Part shown: positions 1 through 6,789 of the stretch, piece by piece
How positions within the stretch are numbered: the first letter of the stretch is position 1
Layout: every line of letters starts with the position of its first letter
Assembly: GCA_034096865.1 (NCBI GenBank)
Contig: JAWQFJ010020499.1
Location: 1-10,000 of the forward strand
Length of the DNA: 10,000 nucleotides
Origin: Theodoxus fluviatilis
Lineage: Eukaryota; Mollusca; Gastropoda; Cycloneritida; Neritidae
Reading direction: 5' to 3'
The notes under the pieces: generated by a model
What the model was told of the DNA's origin: nothing
The model's database searches: none
The model's input: only the letters and a program-made list of their open reading frames with translations
Made by a program: the position numbers and the translations under genes

Positions 1-360
1 TTATTGAAGTCCTTCTGTCCGAGAGCGAAGATGACGTCAGTGTCGTCGCATGTGAAACCGCAGGCCAAACTGATGCGCAGTGGTGTCCGCACACCGGACA
101 GGCTACAGTGGCAGCAGCAGCGGGGTTTGGTACGCTGTCTGTTTTGGCCTGGCGTTTTGGCCTGGCCAGGCGCTCCACTTCAAAAACTTTGGTGCCTGTG
201 TGAGTGAGCTGCCTCCAAGCGCTGCGGTCAGCAGTCAAAGTTTCCCGCCCGATGACAGGAATGTTGCAGGACCGCAGTGTGTTCTTGAGCGTGTCCTTGT
301 GGCGTCTGGTTGGACCACCTTGCCGGCAGTAGAAAACAGTGGAGTACAGAACACCCTGTG
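1..360 (-). mobile_element. 3' end of a non-LTR retrotransposon (LINE) reverse-transcriptase ORF, decayed
   Basis: Read on the reverse strand from about 360 down to 40, one frame gives a peptide typical of the extreme C-terminus of jockey/CR1-like LINE ORF2 proteins. It begins GVLYSTVFYC, continues GGPTRRHKDTLKNTLRSCN, then ETLTADRSAWRQLTHTGTK, a basic stretch ERLARPKRQAK, and a terminal CPVCGHHC motif. In this family the order is xVLYGEL, a GG(R/P)xxRxKDTLKxxL block, a (D)RxxWR block and a last Cys/His zinc-binding motif. The frame breaks just after CPVCGHHCAS, at about 68-74. Beyond it another frame supplies FGLRFHMRRH and then a TGA at 39-37, which is the expected family ending. A net indel has therefore separated the Cys and His halves of the motif. 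The endonuclease and catalytic polymerase domains are absent: upstream of about 360 the similarity fades, so the copy is 5'-truncated or rearranged. The fragment reaches the window edge, so its 3' UTR and target duplication cannot be judged. Family recognition is from motif memory. Confidence 0.72.
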
Positions 361-1284
361 AAATGTGCACAGTGCTCTTGTTGCAGCGATCTACACCTGC
401 CCCCATTGGACAACTCCCGTGAGACTGCGGAAAATACTTACTTTTGAGCTACAACCAGTTGTGAATGTGTCTGTGACCCTCTGTGCACGTATCATGGGGT
501 GCAGGTGATAAATACAGCAAAGACGTACAGGCATGCTACAGCTGCTGTAGTGAGGGTACGAATGCTCCGTGACCACGGGTTCCAGGAGATGAGGAGACAT
601 CTGGTAGCACCCGAGGTATGTGAATCAGTGTCCTAGCAATGCGAGACAGACTGTTTATTCAACTACTAAACATATCTCACTCATTTGCACATGAGCAAAA
701 CTTTCTCTCTAGAGGGATATGTTCGACAGAAAGATGCGGAGACCCAGAGAAAACTCCTGGAAAGTCAGCTTGGCCAAACATAAACATAACTATACCTCTC
801 AACAAAGTATGGCAAAATCTGTGATTACATGTATGTCCGATGTGTCTTGGTAGCTTGTGTGGCCTAGAGAGACAAACGCTCAAAGAGGGAATACCATTCA
901 AGTGAATGCTGGCTTTATATCTTCCTCCATCGCCTTGCTCTGGCAATGGTACACCCGTCTCGGGTATTCATCAGATCGACGACTTCAAGGAGTTGACAGA
1001 TATGTAAGAACTGTAAGGCTTTGATTCACTTACTTCAATTATATCGACTGTTTACTTGGTTCCTGAGTTTATCAGCGGCTCGGCAATCCATGTCGAAGCA
1101 CACCTTGGAGTGCTTAAATCAACTGGCTGCATGAGTGAATGCTGGTTAAATAGAGTAGTCTTAATTGAAGCGTACAGTTCACGGACAGACACCAGTCACA
1201 CGAACCCACACCTGTCAATACACACATCGTTTGTCTATCAGCCCTTCCGTCAGTATTTCTGTCCTTTTATGCTCATCACACTCG
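361..1284. other. Intergenic or intronic sequence without recognisable features
   Basis: About 0.9 kb of mixed composition. Open frames are short (at most about 90 codons), occur on both strands, and show no domain or consistent coding character. I see no RNA gene, terminal repeats or tandem array. The upstream part of the LINE at 1-360 might extend here in unrecognisable form, but the usual family motifs are not visible. Confidence 0.5.
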
Positions 1285-1328
1285 CACGTAAATACAGTTC
1301 AAACACGTAAATGCAGTTCAAACACGAA
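1285..1328. repeat. Short tandem repeat, 19-bp unit, about 2.3 copies
   Basis: The unit CACGTAAATACAGTTCAAA at 1285-1303 is followed directly by CACGTAAATGCAGTTCAAA at 1304-1322 (one substitution). A partial third copy begins CACGAACAC. This is a small local duplication with no coding implication. Confidence 0.8.
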
Positions 1329-1604
1329 CACATCCACGCAGCAAGACATTCATTCCCTTCAACTCACGCTCAGTTACACACTAAATTTCTCTCCGATGCA
1401 CAAGCGTCACCATCCTCATTAATCCGCATTCATCAGTGCTGAGTGTCACGACGGCATTCCACTCATTGTTCACGTGTCTGCATACAGAGAAAACAACTTG
1501 ACCGCGAGTCCCATGCAGACGAGATGTCGTGGGAACTTTCCCGCCATACGACACCAGCGAACTCGCCTCAGCGCTGCCATTCTGGCTACACGAGATCTCG
1601 AGTG

Positions 1605-1614
1605 TCACGTGACT
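1605..1614. promoter_or_regulatory. Palindromic E-box GTCACGTGAC
   Basis: The 10-bp perfect palindrome GTCACGTGAC contains CACGTG and matches the preferred site of the USF/MITF/TFE bHLH-zip family. A related CACGTGAC lies at 9741-9748. Occupancy cannot be known from sequence. Confidence 0.4.
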
Positions 1615-1766
1615 CGGCCACGAGATAAGCGGCGCGTGGCACGGACCCAGTGGCGCCTCCTACTTCCGCTCCTCTTCAGCTCTAGAGATTCATGATCGGC
1701 ACGACTGCAGCGTGCTCGCCCCCCAGCTATCATCGATCTTTGGAAGTCTGATGACGTTCCACTCGA

Positions 1767-1780
1767 GTTGCTATGGTAAC
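1767..1780. promoter_or_regulatory. RFX-type X-box, GTTGCTATGGTAAC
   Basis: GTTGCTATGGTAAC differs from the symmetrical X-box GTTGCCATGGTAAC at one position. It keeps both half-sites (GTTGC and GGTAAC) at the correct spacing. X-boxes bind RFX winged-helix factors, which in animals control cilium-assembly genes from promoter-proximal positions. It sits in a CpG-enriched stretch 150 bp from an E-box, which fits a promoter. No adjoining ciliary coding exon is visible in this window. Confidence 0.45.
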
Positions 1781-2088
1781 ACAGGCACACGATGCCATTG
1801 CTGGTGATTGGCAGGAACTGACAGGTGGCGCTAGTGTGGCAGGGCGACGGTGCATGACGGGATAGGCCGCCGGGCGAGACCAGTGGGTTGCAAGGGAAAC
1901 AACTCCAGTCTGAACATTGGAGGAAGATCGGGATTACTCGCTCCCTGTGTTGACTGCACGCGACGGCGGTTGCAGACGCTGGCGTCACAAACATGAACTG
2001 AGAATGAGGAAGCGGCCATTAACGTAAGACTTAAAGAGGAACGATGAGAGAAAATGCTGCGATTGGTCTCTGTCTCCCTGGGAAAACA

Positions 2089-2186
2089 AGCACACTGCTA
2101 CCGACTGAAGCAGTAGAATGTTGATGCGTAAGAAGACAGCACACTGCTACCGACTGAAGCAGTAGAATGTTGATGCGTAAGAAGAC
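2089..2186. repeat. Perfect 49-bp tandem duplication
   Basis: Positions 2089-2137 and 2138-2186 are identical over 49 bp. Each copy begins AGCACACTGCTACCGACTGA and ends GCGTAAGAAGAC. Each also holds a small inverted repeat, ACTGCT and AGCAGT around a 9-bp loop. Complete identity suggests a recent slippage or repair event, or an assembly duplication. Confidence 0.9.
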
Positions 2187-2309
2187 GTTGTTGAAAGTTG
2201 TTGGCAGATAGTTGATATATTTTGTAACATTGTACACATACACAATTTAGAGACACTTCCATTTTTCAATACTTGCTGCATTTCGACTAGTGCATTTTAA
2301 AGTAATCTG

Positions 2310-2543
2310 GGCCCGTATTCACAACGGCGATTTATCGGCGATTTGTTTTAACCTCGATTTATCTCTAAACTCAGACGATTCCAACTGCCTGTTCCGCTCT
2401 CCCTTGGCTGGAAACCAGTATATATAGCAAAGCGCAACCTAGGATCCTCTGACGAGCGTATCTTATCTAACCGATCAAGATAACCCGGGCTTAGGGGATA
2501 AATCGAGTGTTAAAAAGATAAATCGCCGTTGTGAATACGGGCC
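2310..2543. mobile_element. MITE (non-autonomous DNA transposon), probably PIF/Harbinger-like
   Basis: The ends 2310-2336 and 2517-2543 are perfect 27-bp inverted copies, beginning GGCCCGTATTCACAACGG. A second, imperfect block of inverted similarity (TTAACCTCGATTTATC on the left at 2348-2363, TTAACACTCGATTTATC on the right) brings the inverted region to about 55 bp per side. The 3-bp direct repeat CTG flanks the element at 2307-2309 and 2544-2546 and is best read as the target-site duplication. Total length is 234 bp with no coding capacity. Short GGCC-starting ends with a 3-bp duplication suit PIF/Harbinger elements, some of which target CWG. Because the left flank reads CTGGGCCC, the boundary could shift by one base, so the superfamily is less certain than the MITE call. 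Confidence 0.85.
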
Positions 2544-2546
2544 CTG

Positions 2547-3384
2547 AACAATAATTCACGCTGGTAAGCCAGAAAAGGTTCTACGCGTGAATGAAGTGAT
2601 CAGTACAACTCATCATGTTTTTATTCTGTATATTTCCAGCCCAACTCTAAGGTGTACAAAGTCGTGAGCATATTCCGGTATAAAGTTACAACAGGGTAAT
2701 TTTAAAGAACAGACTGGTAAAAAAGGGCAGGAATTTGAATCCAATGAACACTTCTAATAAATATGACAGTTCTTCTCGTTTGACATCAGCGAACGTGGTG
2801 ACATGTTGAGTCCCTGACATGTTTGCAGCAGCGTGCAGAATGCGATGCAAAAGATAATAGGCGAAGATGTGATTTTATATAGCGACCTGTCACCCAGGCC
2901 TGGGGCTGAAACTGTTTGGACTATTGCAGTGAATGTATTCCACAGCATCGTACCCAGCTACTCAGCTTTTCAAGTGGTAACGTTTAAAATTCAAATTAGT
3001 TGTACCGCCGTTTTTAATCCCAATCCCTCATTGTACATTAGACGTTCACGTCATATTACAAATTAACACTGAACCGATTATTAAAAACTTTCGTTCCTTC
3101 AGAAGCTGAAAAGAGATTGCCAGTTTGAATGAATGCACTACCACTGTATACGCTTTGCTTTTGTAGAATTTTGTTTGAAAAAGTCCGACTTACTTACATA
3201 TTCAGCTCAAAGACTGGTTCCTCTTTCGGCCTAATGTCAGGGGAGGCAATCCAACTCTATCCTGGAGGCAGGGGAGACAAATCAACTTCCTCCAGACGTT
3301 CCTTTGAAGACGACCACTCAGGCAGCAGACTCAGGGAGCACGGCCGCCGTCCTCCTCACTGGAGTGTGAGTTCATGGGGAGTAA
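2547..3384. other. Unassigned AT-rich sequence
   Basis: No repeat, RNA gene or convincing exon is visible. Short forward open frames at 2833-3066 and 3129-3449 lack recognisable domains. An AATAAA hexamer occurs near 2756 but without an upstream gene to terminate. Confidence 0.45.
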
Positions 3385-4080
3385 TTGTCCAATGGCGTCC
3401 TTTTTATCTTCACGCCATATTGCCCGGCCCCGTACAGGTGAGGCTTTGAAGGCAGAAGGCCTCCCCCCGCCCGCGGCAGACAACCCCACCGTCTTCAGTT
3501 ACCTGGTGCTTTGTAATCGATGAGAGTCGCCTCCCTTGCCATCTCCATACGCCCTCAGCCGGCCCCCGGCACGACTGATAGTTACATTTCCTGCAATCAA
3601 TATTCGCTCTTGCTACATTAGATAAATCTCATACGCGACGGCTTGCCAACAGGCGCTGCGCTCTCCCCCTATCATGCTTAGGGCGACGCCATTGTTCTAT
3701 CCCAGGAGTCCATGCGTGCCGCCATTGTTGGTGCGGTGGGGGCCGGAGGGGTGGTGGTGTAGCGTCTCGCTCTCTACCCTCCTGAGGCGTGGTGGGGAAA
3801 TGCGCTGTGACGTAGCAAGATGGCGGCATTGTTTTGACGTATGGGGAGCGAGCCCGGTGCTGCGAAAGCCGGTCGGTAATTTCGCCAAATTTGTCGCCAT
3901 TACGGCGAGGAGCGACAGGCCGTACCCGTGTGAAAATCGGGTAGACCAGACTGCTTGTGTGTCTGAATCTACCCTGACGTGTGCTTTGTTGGCAAGAGGC
4001 GAGATAAATCTCTCCCTAACGTGGCGTGCAAATGGCCTGGAGTCGGGAAAGAAAGAGAAAAAAGTGTGGCTTTAACGGCG
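3385..4080. promoter_or_regulatory. CpG-rich promoter-like island with CCAAT, YY1 and SOX-like motifs
   Basis: GC and CpG content rise sharply here relative to both flanks. In order are GTCCAATGGCG (CCAAT box, near 3388), a strong splice-donor match at 3435-3441 (CAG then GTGAGG), a CCCCCCGCCCGC run near 3466-3477, GCCATTGTTC (near 3688) and GCCATTGTTG (near 3721). A YY1 site follows at 3816-3827, and then an inverted TCGCC/GGCGA pair around ATTAC near 3894-3908. One reading is a short first exon ending at 3437 with regulatory sequence in intron 1; another is a promoter near 3800. Forward open frames (3129-3449 and 3674-4075) cross the island but contain no known domain. The call rests on composition and motif clustering only. 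Confidence 0.35.
3816..3827 (+). promoter_or_regulatory. YY1-type site CAAGATGGCGGC
   Basis: CAAGATGGCGGC is an exact match to the long YY1 consensus (AANATGGCGGC). In animals this often lies at or just downstream of transcription starts, where the ATG can double as an initiator codon. Here the ATG is not followed by a recognisable protein. The site lies in the CpG-rich island. Confidence 0.5.
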
Positions 4081-4249
4081 TCAAACAAAGCAAAGTTCAC
4101 CTGCGTGTACGTAATGAGATGTTTCCCTCGCAGTGAAGCGGCTATGGTGATGCCGCCGCACTTCAGGGACATTTTGCTTCTTTGTGTAAGGTGTACTCCC
4201 TCCTGTCGCTTGTGTACACTGATGTTCACAAAGTTTAGTGTGCAGTCCG

Positions 4250-4324
4250 TTTGTATCCCCGTATGCTGTGTCTATTTGTATCTCCGTATGCTGTGTCTAT
4301 TTGTTTCTCCGTATGCTGTGTAGA
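4250..4324. repeat. Tandem repeat, 25-bp unit, three copies
   Basis: Copies at 4250-4274, 4275-4299 and 4300-4324 share the core CTCCGTATGCTGTGTCTA with only a few substitutions and no indels. An earlier similar fragment (CCGTTTGTATC) suggests the repeat seeded just upstream. Confidence 0.88.
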
Positions 4325-4954
4325 CAACATACAAATGATTCATGATTCATATCAAACCGCACCATTGGGAAATCAAGAAATAATTTAGATGACTTTTGAC
4401 AACTTTTCGTCTGTCTTATTTCCATGCACGCTTGATGGCTTGGAACTATTTTCCATGTTTTGGATCTTTTATCTAATACTCTCTGGTGTCATGTACGAAA
4501 ATCTAGTACGACAAACGACGGAAGTAGGGGAGTGAATATGACAAATAAATAGTTGAGAATTTCATTAATATTGCTTATGGTTAATATATACTGTACATTT
4601 TACCCTCCTACCCTGTTTAAAGTAAATATCTGAATATTTTCCGGAGACACTTGGAATGAGCCCTACTACGTTATACTCCAGAGACATTTCCCGATAGCTA
4701 TACTAAGTAAACAATCAATGTGATAGTATACCAGCCCGTGCAAAATCGTCTTCACTACTTGGTCAAATGGCGAAATAAGTGTTTTTCTCTGACACAGAAT
4801 CGAAGCCCCATCTTCAAATGATCAAAAAGTGGGTAGATGCTTTTATTTTCAACACCAAACTTCTCAGACTTGTGCGACGTCCATTGTTGCAGCCTGTGAT
4901 TGCAAACCACATGTGTCAGATGCTTAGAAAAGTATACACACCGTGCAAGCGACA
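4325..4954. other. AT-rich unassigned sequence before the minisatellite
   Basis: About 630 bp of AT-rich DNA without tandem structure, RNA gene or supported exon. Open frames that begin here (4779 and 4900) are long only because they run into the stop-free array that starts at 4955. Confidence 0.5.
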
Positions 4955-5243
4955 CTGTTTACACCTGCACCCTGTTTACACCTGCACCCTGTTTACAACT
5001 GCACCCTGTTTACAACTGCACCATGTTTACAACTGCACACTGTTTACAACTGCACCCTATTTACAACTGCACCATGTTTTCAACTGCACCCTGTTTACAC
5101 CTGCACCCTGTTTACACCTGCACCCTGTTTACACCTACACCCTGTTTACACCTACACCCTGTTTACAACTGCACCATGTTTACACCTGCACCCTGTTTAC
5201 ACCTACACCCTGTTTACACCTGCACCCTGTTTACGCCGGTGCG
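4955..5243. repeat. 17-bp minisatellite, 17 contiguous monomers
   Basis: The base monomer is CTGTTTACACCTGCACC. Seventeen units follow in exact 17-bp register from 4955 to 5243 with no indels. Differences are concentrated at a few sites: position 1 (C or A), position 10 (C or A, giving ACAACTGC) and position 13 (G or A, giving CCTACACC). Variants come in small runs, as expected from slippage or unequal exchange. Units 7 and 8 (5057 and 5074) and the last (5227) are the most diverged. The top strand is very poor in G. Seventeen is not a multiple of three, so all three forward frames spell permutations of the same peptide (LFTPAPCLHLHPVYTCT) without stops. Confidence 0.96.
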
Positions 5244-5336
5244 TTTTTGTCCGTTCATGCCCAAACTCTCTTTACTCCAAGACAATGTCTTTCGTCTAGA
5301 CCCTGTTTATACCCACGCCCCGTTCACGCCTAGACC
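5244..5336. repeat. Degenerate 17-bp monomers linking the two arrays
   Basis: From 5244 to 5302 the 17-bp pattern is broken: the spacer is 59 bp, which is not a multiple of 17, and only fragments such as CTCTTTACTCCAAGAC are recognisable. The register resumes with CTGTTTATACCCACGCC at 5303 and CCGTTCACGCCTAGACC at 5320, which lead directly into the higher-order array. Confidence 0.75.
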
Positions 5337-5795
5337 CTGCTTACACTCAGACCCTTTTTATACCATGACCCTATCTACACCAACACCATGCTTACACTCA
5401 GACCCTTTTTGTACCATGACCCTATCTACACCAACACCCTGCTTACACTCAGACCCTTTTTGTACCATGACCCTATCTACACCAACACCCTGCTTACACT
5501 CAGACCATTTTTGTACCATGACCCTATCTACACCAACACCCTGCTTACACTCAGACCCTTTTTATACCATGACCCTATCTACACCAACACCCTGCTTACA
5601 CTCAGACCCTTTTTATACCATGACCCTATCTACACCAACACCCTGCTTACACTCAGACCCTTTTTATACCATGACCCTGTCTACACCAACACCCTGCTTA
5701 CACTCAGACCCTTTTTATACCATGACTCTATCTACACCAACACCCTGCTTACACTCAGACCCTTTTTATACCATGACCCTATCTACACCAACACC
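5337..5795. repeat. Higher-order minisatellite: nine 51-bp units, each of three 17-bp monomers
   Basis: Nine units start at 5337, 5388, 5439, 5490, 5541, 5592, 5643, 5694 and 5745, each exactly 51 bp. Each contains monomer A (CTGCTTACACTCAGACC), monomer B (CTTTTTATACCATGACC) and monomer C (CTATCTACACCAACACC). Each monomer matches the neighbouring base monomer CTGTTTACACCTGCACC at only 12 or 13 of 17 positions. The 51-bp units differ from their own consensus by just 0 to 2 bases (about seven substitutions in 459 bp). Units 2 to 4 share a G variant (TTTGTACC), so they form a sub-lineage. This is the signature of amplifying a three-monomer block after the monomers had diverged. Open forward frames here encode repetitive peptides but are not supported as genes. 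Confidence 0.96.
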
Positions 5796-6075
5796 CTGCT
5801 TACGCCCACGTCACGTCCCGTTTACATCCATACCTTGTTGACACCAAAATTTACACCCATACCCTCACTACACTTTTGGTATTGTTTACATTCAGACCAT
5901 GCATCTACCAGGTCGTTTGCACCTAGATATCGTTTGCACCCATACCCTGCTTATACCCAAACCTAGTTTACACTCAAAACTTGCTTACGCTCAGACTCTG
6001 TTTACACCTGAACCCTATTTACACCCAGACCTCGTTAACACCCAGACCCTGTTTACACCCAAGTCTTGCTTAAAG
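5796..6075. repeat. Decayed 17-bp monomers downstream of the higher-order array
   Basis: The 17-bp rhythm continues with many substitutions and small indels. Examples are TGTTTACATTCAGACC, CGTTTGCACCTAGATAT, CTGCTTATACCCAAACC, CTGTTTACACCTGAACC and CTATTTACACCCAGACC. It ends near CTGTTTACACCCAAGTC and CTTGCTTAAAG at about 6050-6075. Old diverged copies at the edge of a homogeneous centre are typical of satellite-like arrays. Confidence 0.85.
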
Positions 6076-6480
6076 CAAGAGTCTAAAGAACTTAATCTCT
6101 TCCTCTCTACTGGAGCAGATCACATCCTCTGGCGACGCTCTCCACCACAAGGTCTTCAGATCGGCCCGGGTCGATTGGGGTGGACGGTGCAGCAAAGGGC
6201 CACACCCGGGGTATCGCAGCCAACACTTGCCTGACTCCCCTGCCCGAGGCAGCCTTTGTCTCCCGGCAGGGTGTCGTCTCCAACACACCTGCCCCTAATT
6301 CGGCCCAGCACTTCCCGCAGCTCCTCGCTTCCCATGATCCACCCTCCCCCTGTCTCCCCACCCCACTCCCACCCCAACCCCTTATCAACCATCTCCATCC
6401 GCCTTTTCTTCCATTACATACGCTGTTCTCCATGGCCTCCATACCCTTCCCCCCCAAAAAAGGCCATTTTTTCATCTTCC
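6076..6480. other. C-rich unassigned sequence
   Basis: Top-strand pyrimidine-rich DNA between the minisatellite and the CT microsatellite. It contains several inverted CCCGG-type steps and a C-run (6449-6456) followed by an A-run. Open frames exist on both strands (for example 6180-6974 forward and 6107-6499 reverse) but are compositionally biased and carry no domain I recognise. Confidence 0.45.
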
Positions 6481-6600
6481 TCCTCTCTCTCTCTATCACT
6501 ATCTCTAACCCTATCTCTCTCTATCTCTCTAACTCTCTCTCGCTCTCTCTCTGCCTCTCTCTCTCTCTCTCTCTCTCTCTGTTTGTCTCTCTCTCTCTGC

Positions 6601-6632
<32 letters not shown>

Positions 6633-6683
6633 GTCTCTCTCTCTCTCTGCCTCTCTCTCTCTCTCTGTCTCTCTCTCTCTCTC
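6481..6683. repeat. CT/TC microsatellite with a pyrimidine-only extension
   Basis: About 200 bp of imperfect CT dinucleotide repeats, interrupted by CTGCCT, CTGTCT and CTATCT steps that themselves recur. Pyrimidine-rich sequence (CCCCACCCC, CCATCCTCCCC) continues to about 6760. Forward open frames translate it as Ser-Leu repeats. These are artefacts of the microsatellite. Confidence 0.95.
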
Positions 6684-6789
6684 CCCACCCCTTCAACTCC
6701 TACCCCTCAACTTATTCCCCATCCTCTCCTCCATCCTCCCCACCCCCCACCGCCCCTTCTCCCACGAGCTTCACCACCACCCCTACCCG

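Larger units (their letters stand above)
1600..2030. promoter_or_regulatory. Promoter-like GC-richer stretch with E-box and X-box
   Basis: Compared with its AT-richer flanks, this stretch is enriched in CpG. It carries a palindromic E-box (1605-1614), a half-CRE TGACGT near 1751-1756 and an X-box (1767-1780). Such clustering is usual for animal CpG-type promoters. No TATA box or first coding exon can be assigned, and the direction of any transcription is unknown. A reverse-strand open frame of 129 codons (1605-1994) crosses it but has no recognisable domain and is probably chance in GC-rich sequence. The promoter call is inference from composition and motifs. Confidence 0.3.

Noticed and set aside
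32..39. CRE palindrome TGACGTCA at the window start
   Set aside because: It lies in the 3' end of the LINE fragment next to its stop codon, so it is more simply explained as retroelement sequence.
1605..1994. 129-codon reverse frame
   Set aside because: It lies in GC-rich DNA, where stop codons are scarce. No domain is visible, and the regulatory motifs are a better explanation for the stretch.
3129..3449. Possible coding exon ending at the donor at 3437
   Set aside because: The donor is good but the peptide has no recognisable similarity, and the frame starts in AT-rich sequence without an acceptor that can be fixed. Kept only as a possible untranslated first exon.
4779..5333. Long forward open frames over the 17-bp array (4779-5333, 4943-5299, 5388-5966)
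   Set aside because: All are open only because the repeat monomer has no stop in any phase. The same peptide appears in every frame and there is no start context or flanking non-repeat domain.
4955..6075. CRISPR-like array
   Set aside because: The repeats are contiguous with no unique spacers, the unit is 17 or 51 bp, and the setting is eukaryotic. It is a minisatellite.
4955..6075. Interstitial telomere-like repeat, because the bottom strand carries regular GGGT steps
   Set aside because: The unit is 17 bp with no TTAGGG-type hexamer periodicity.
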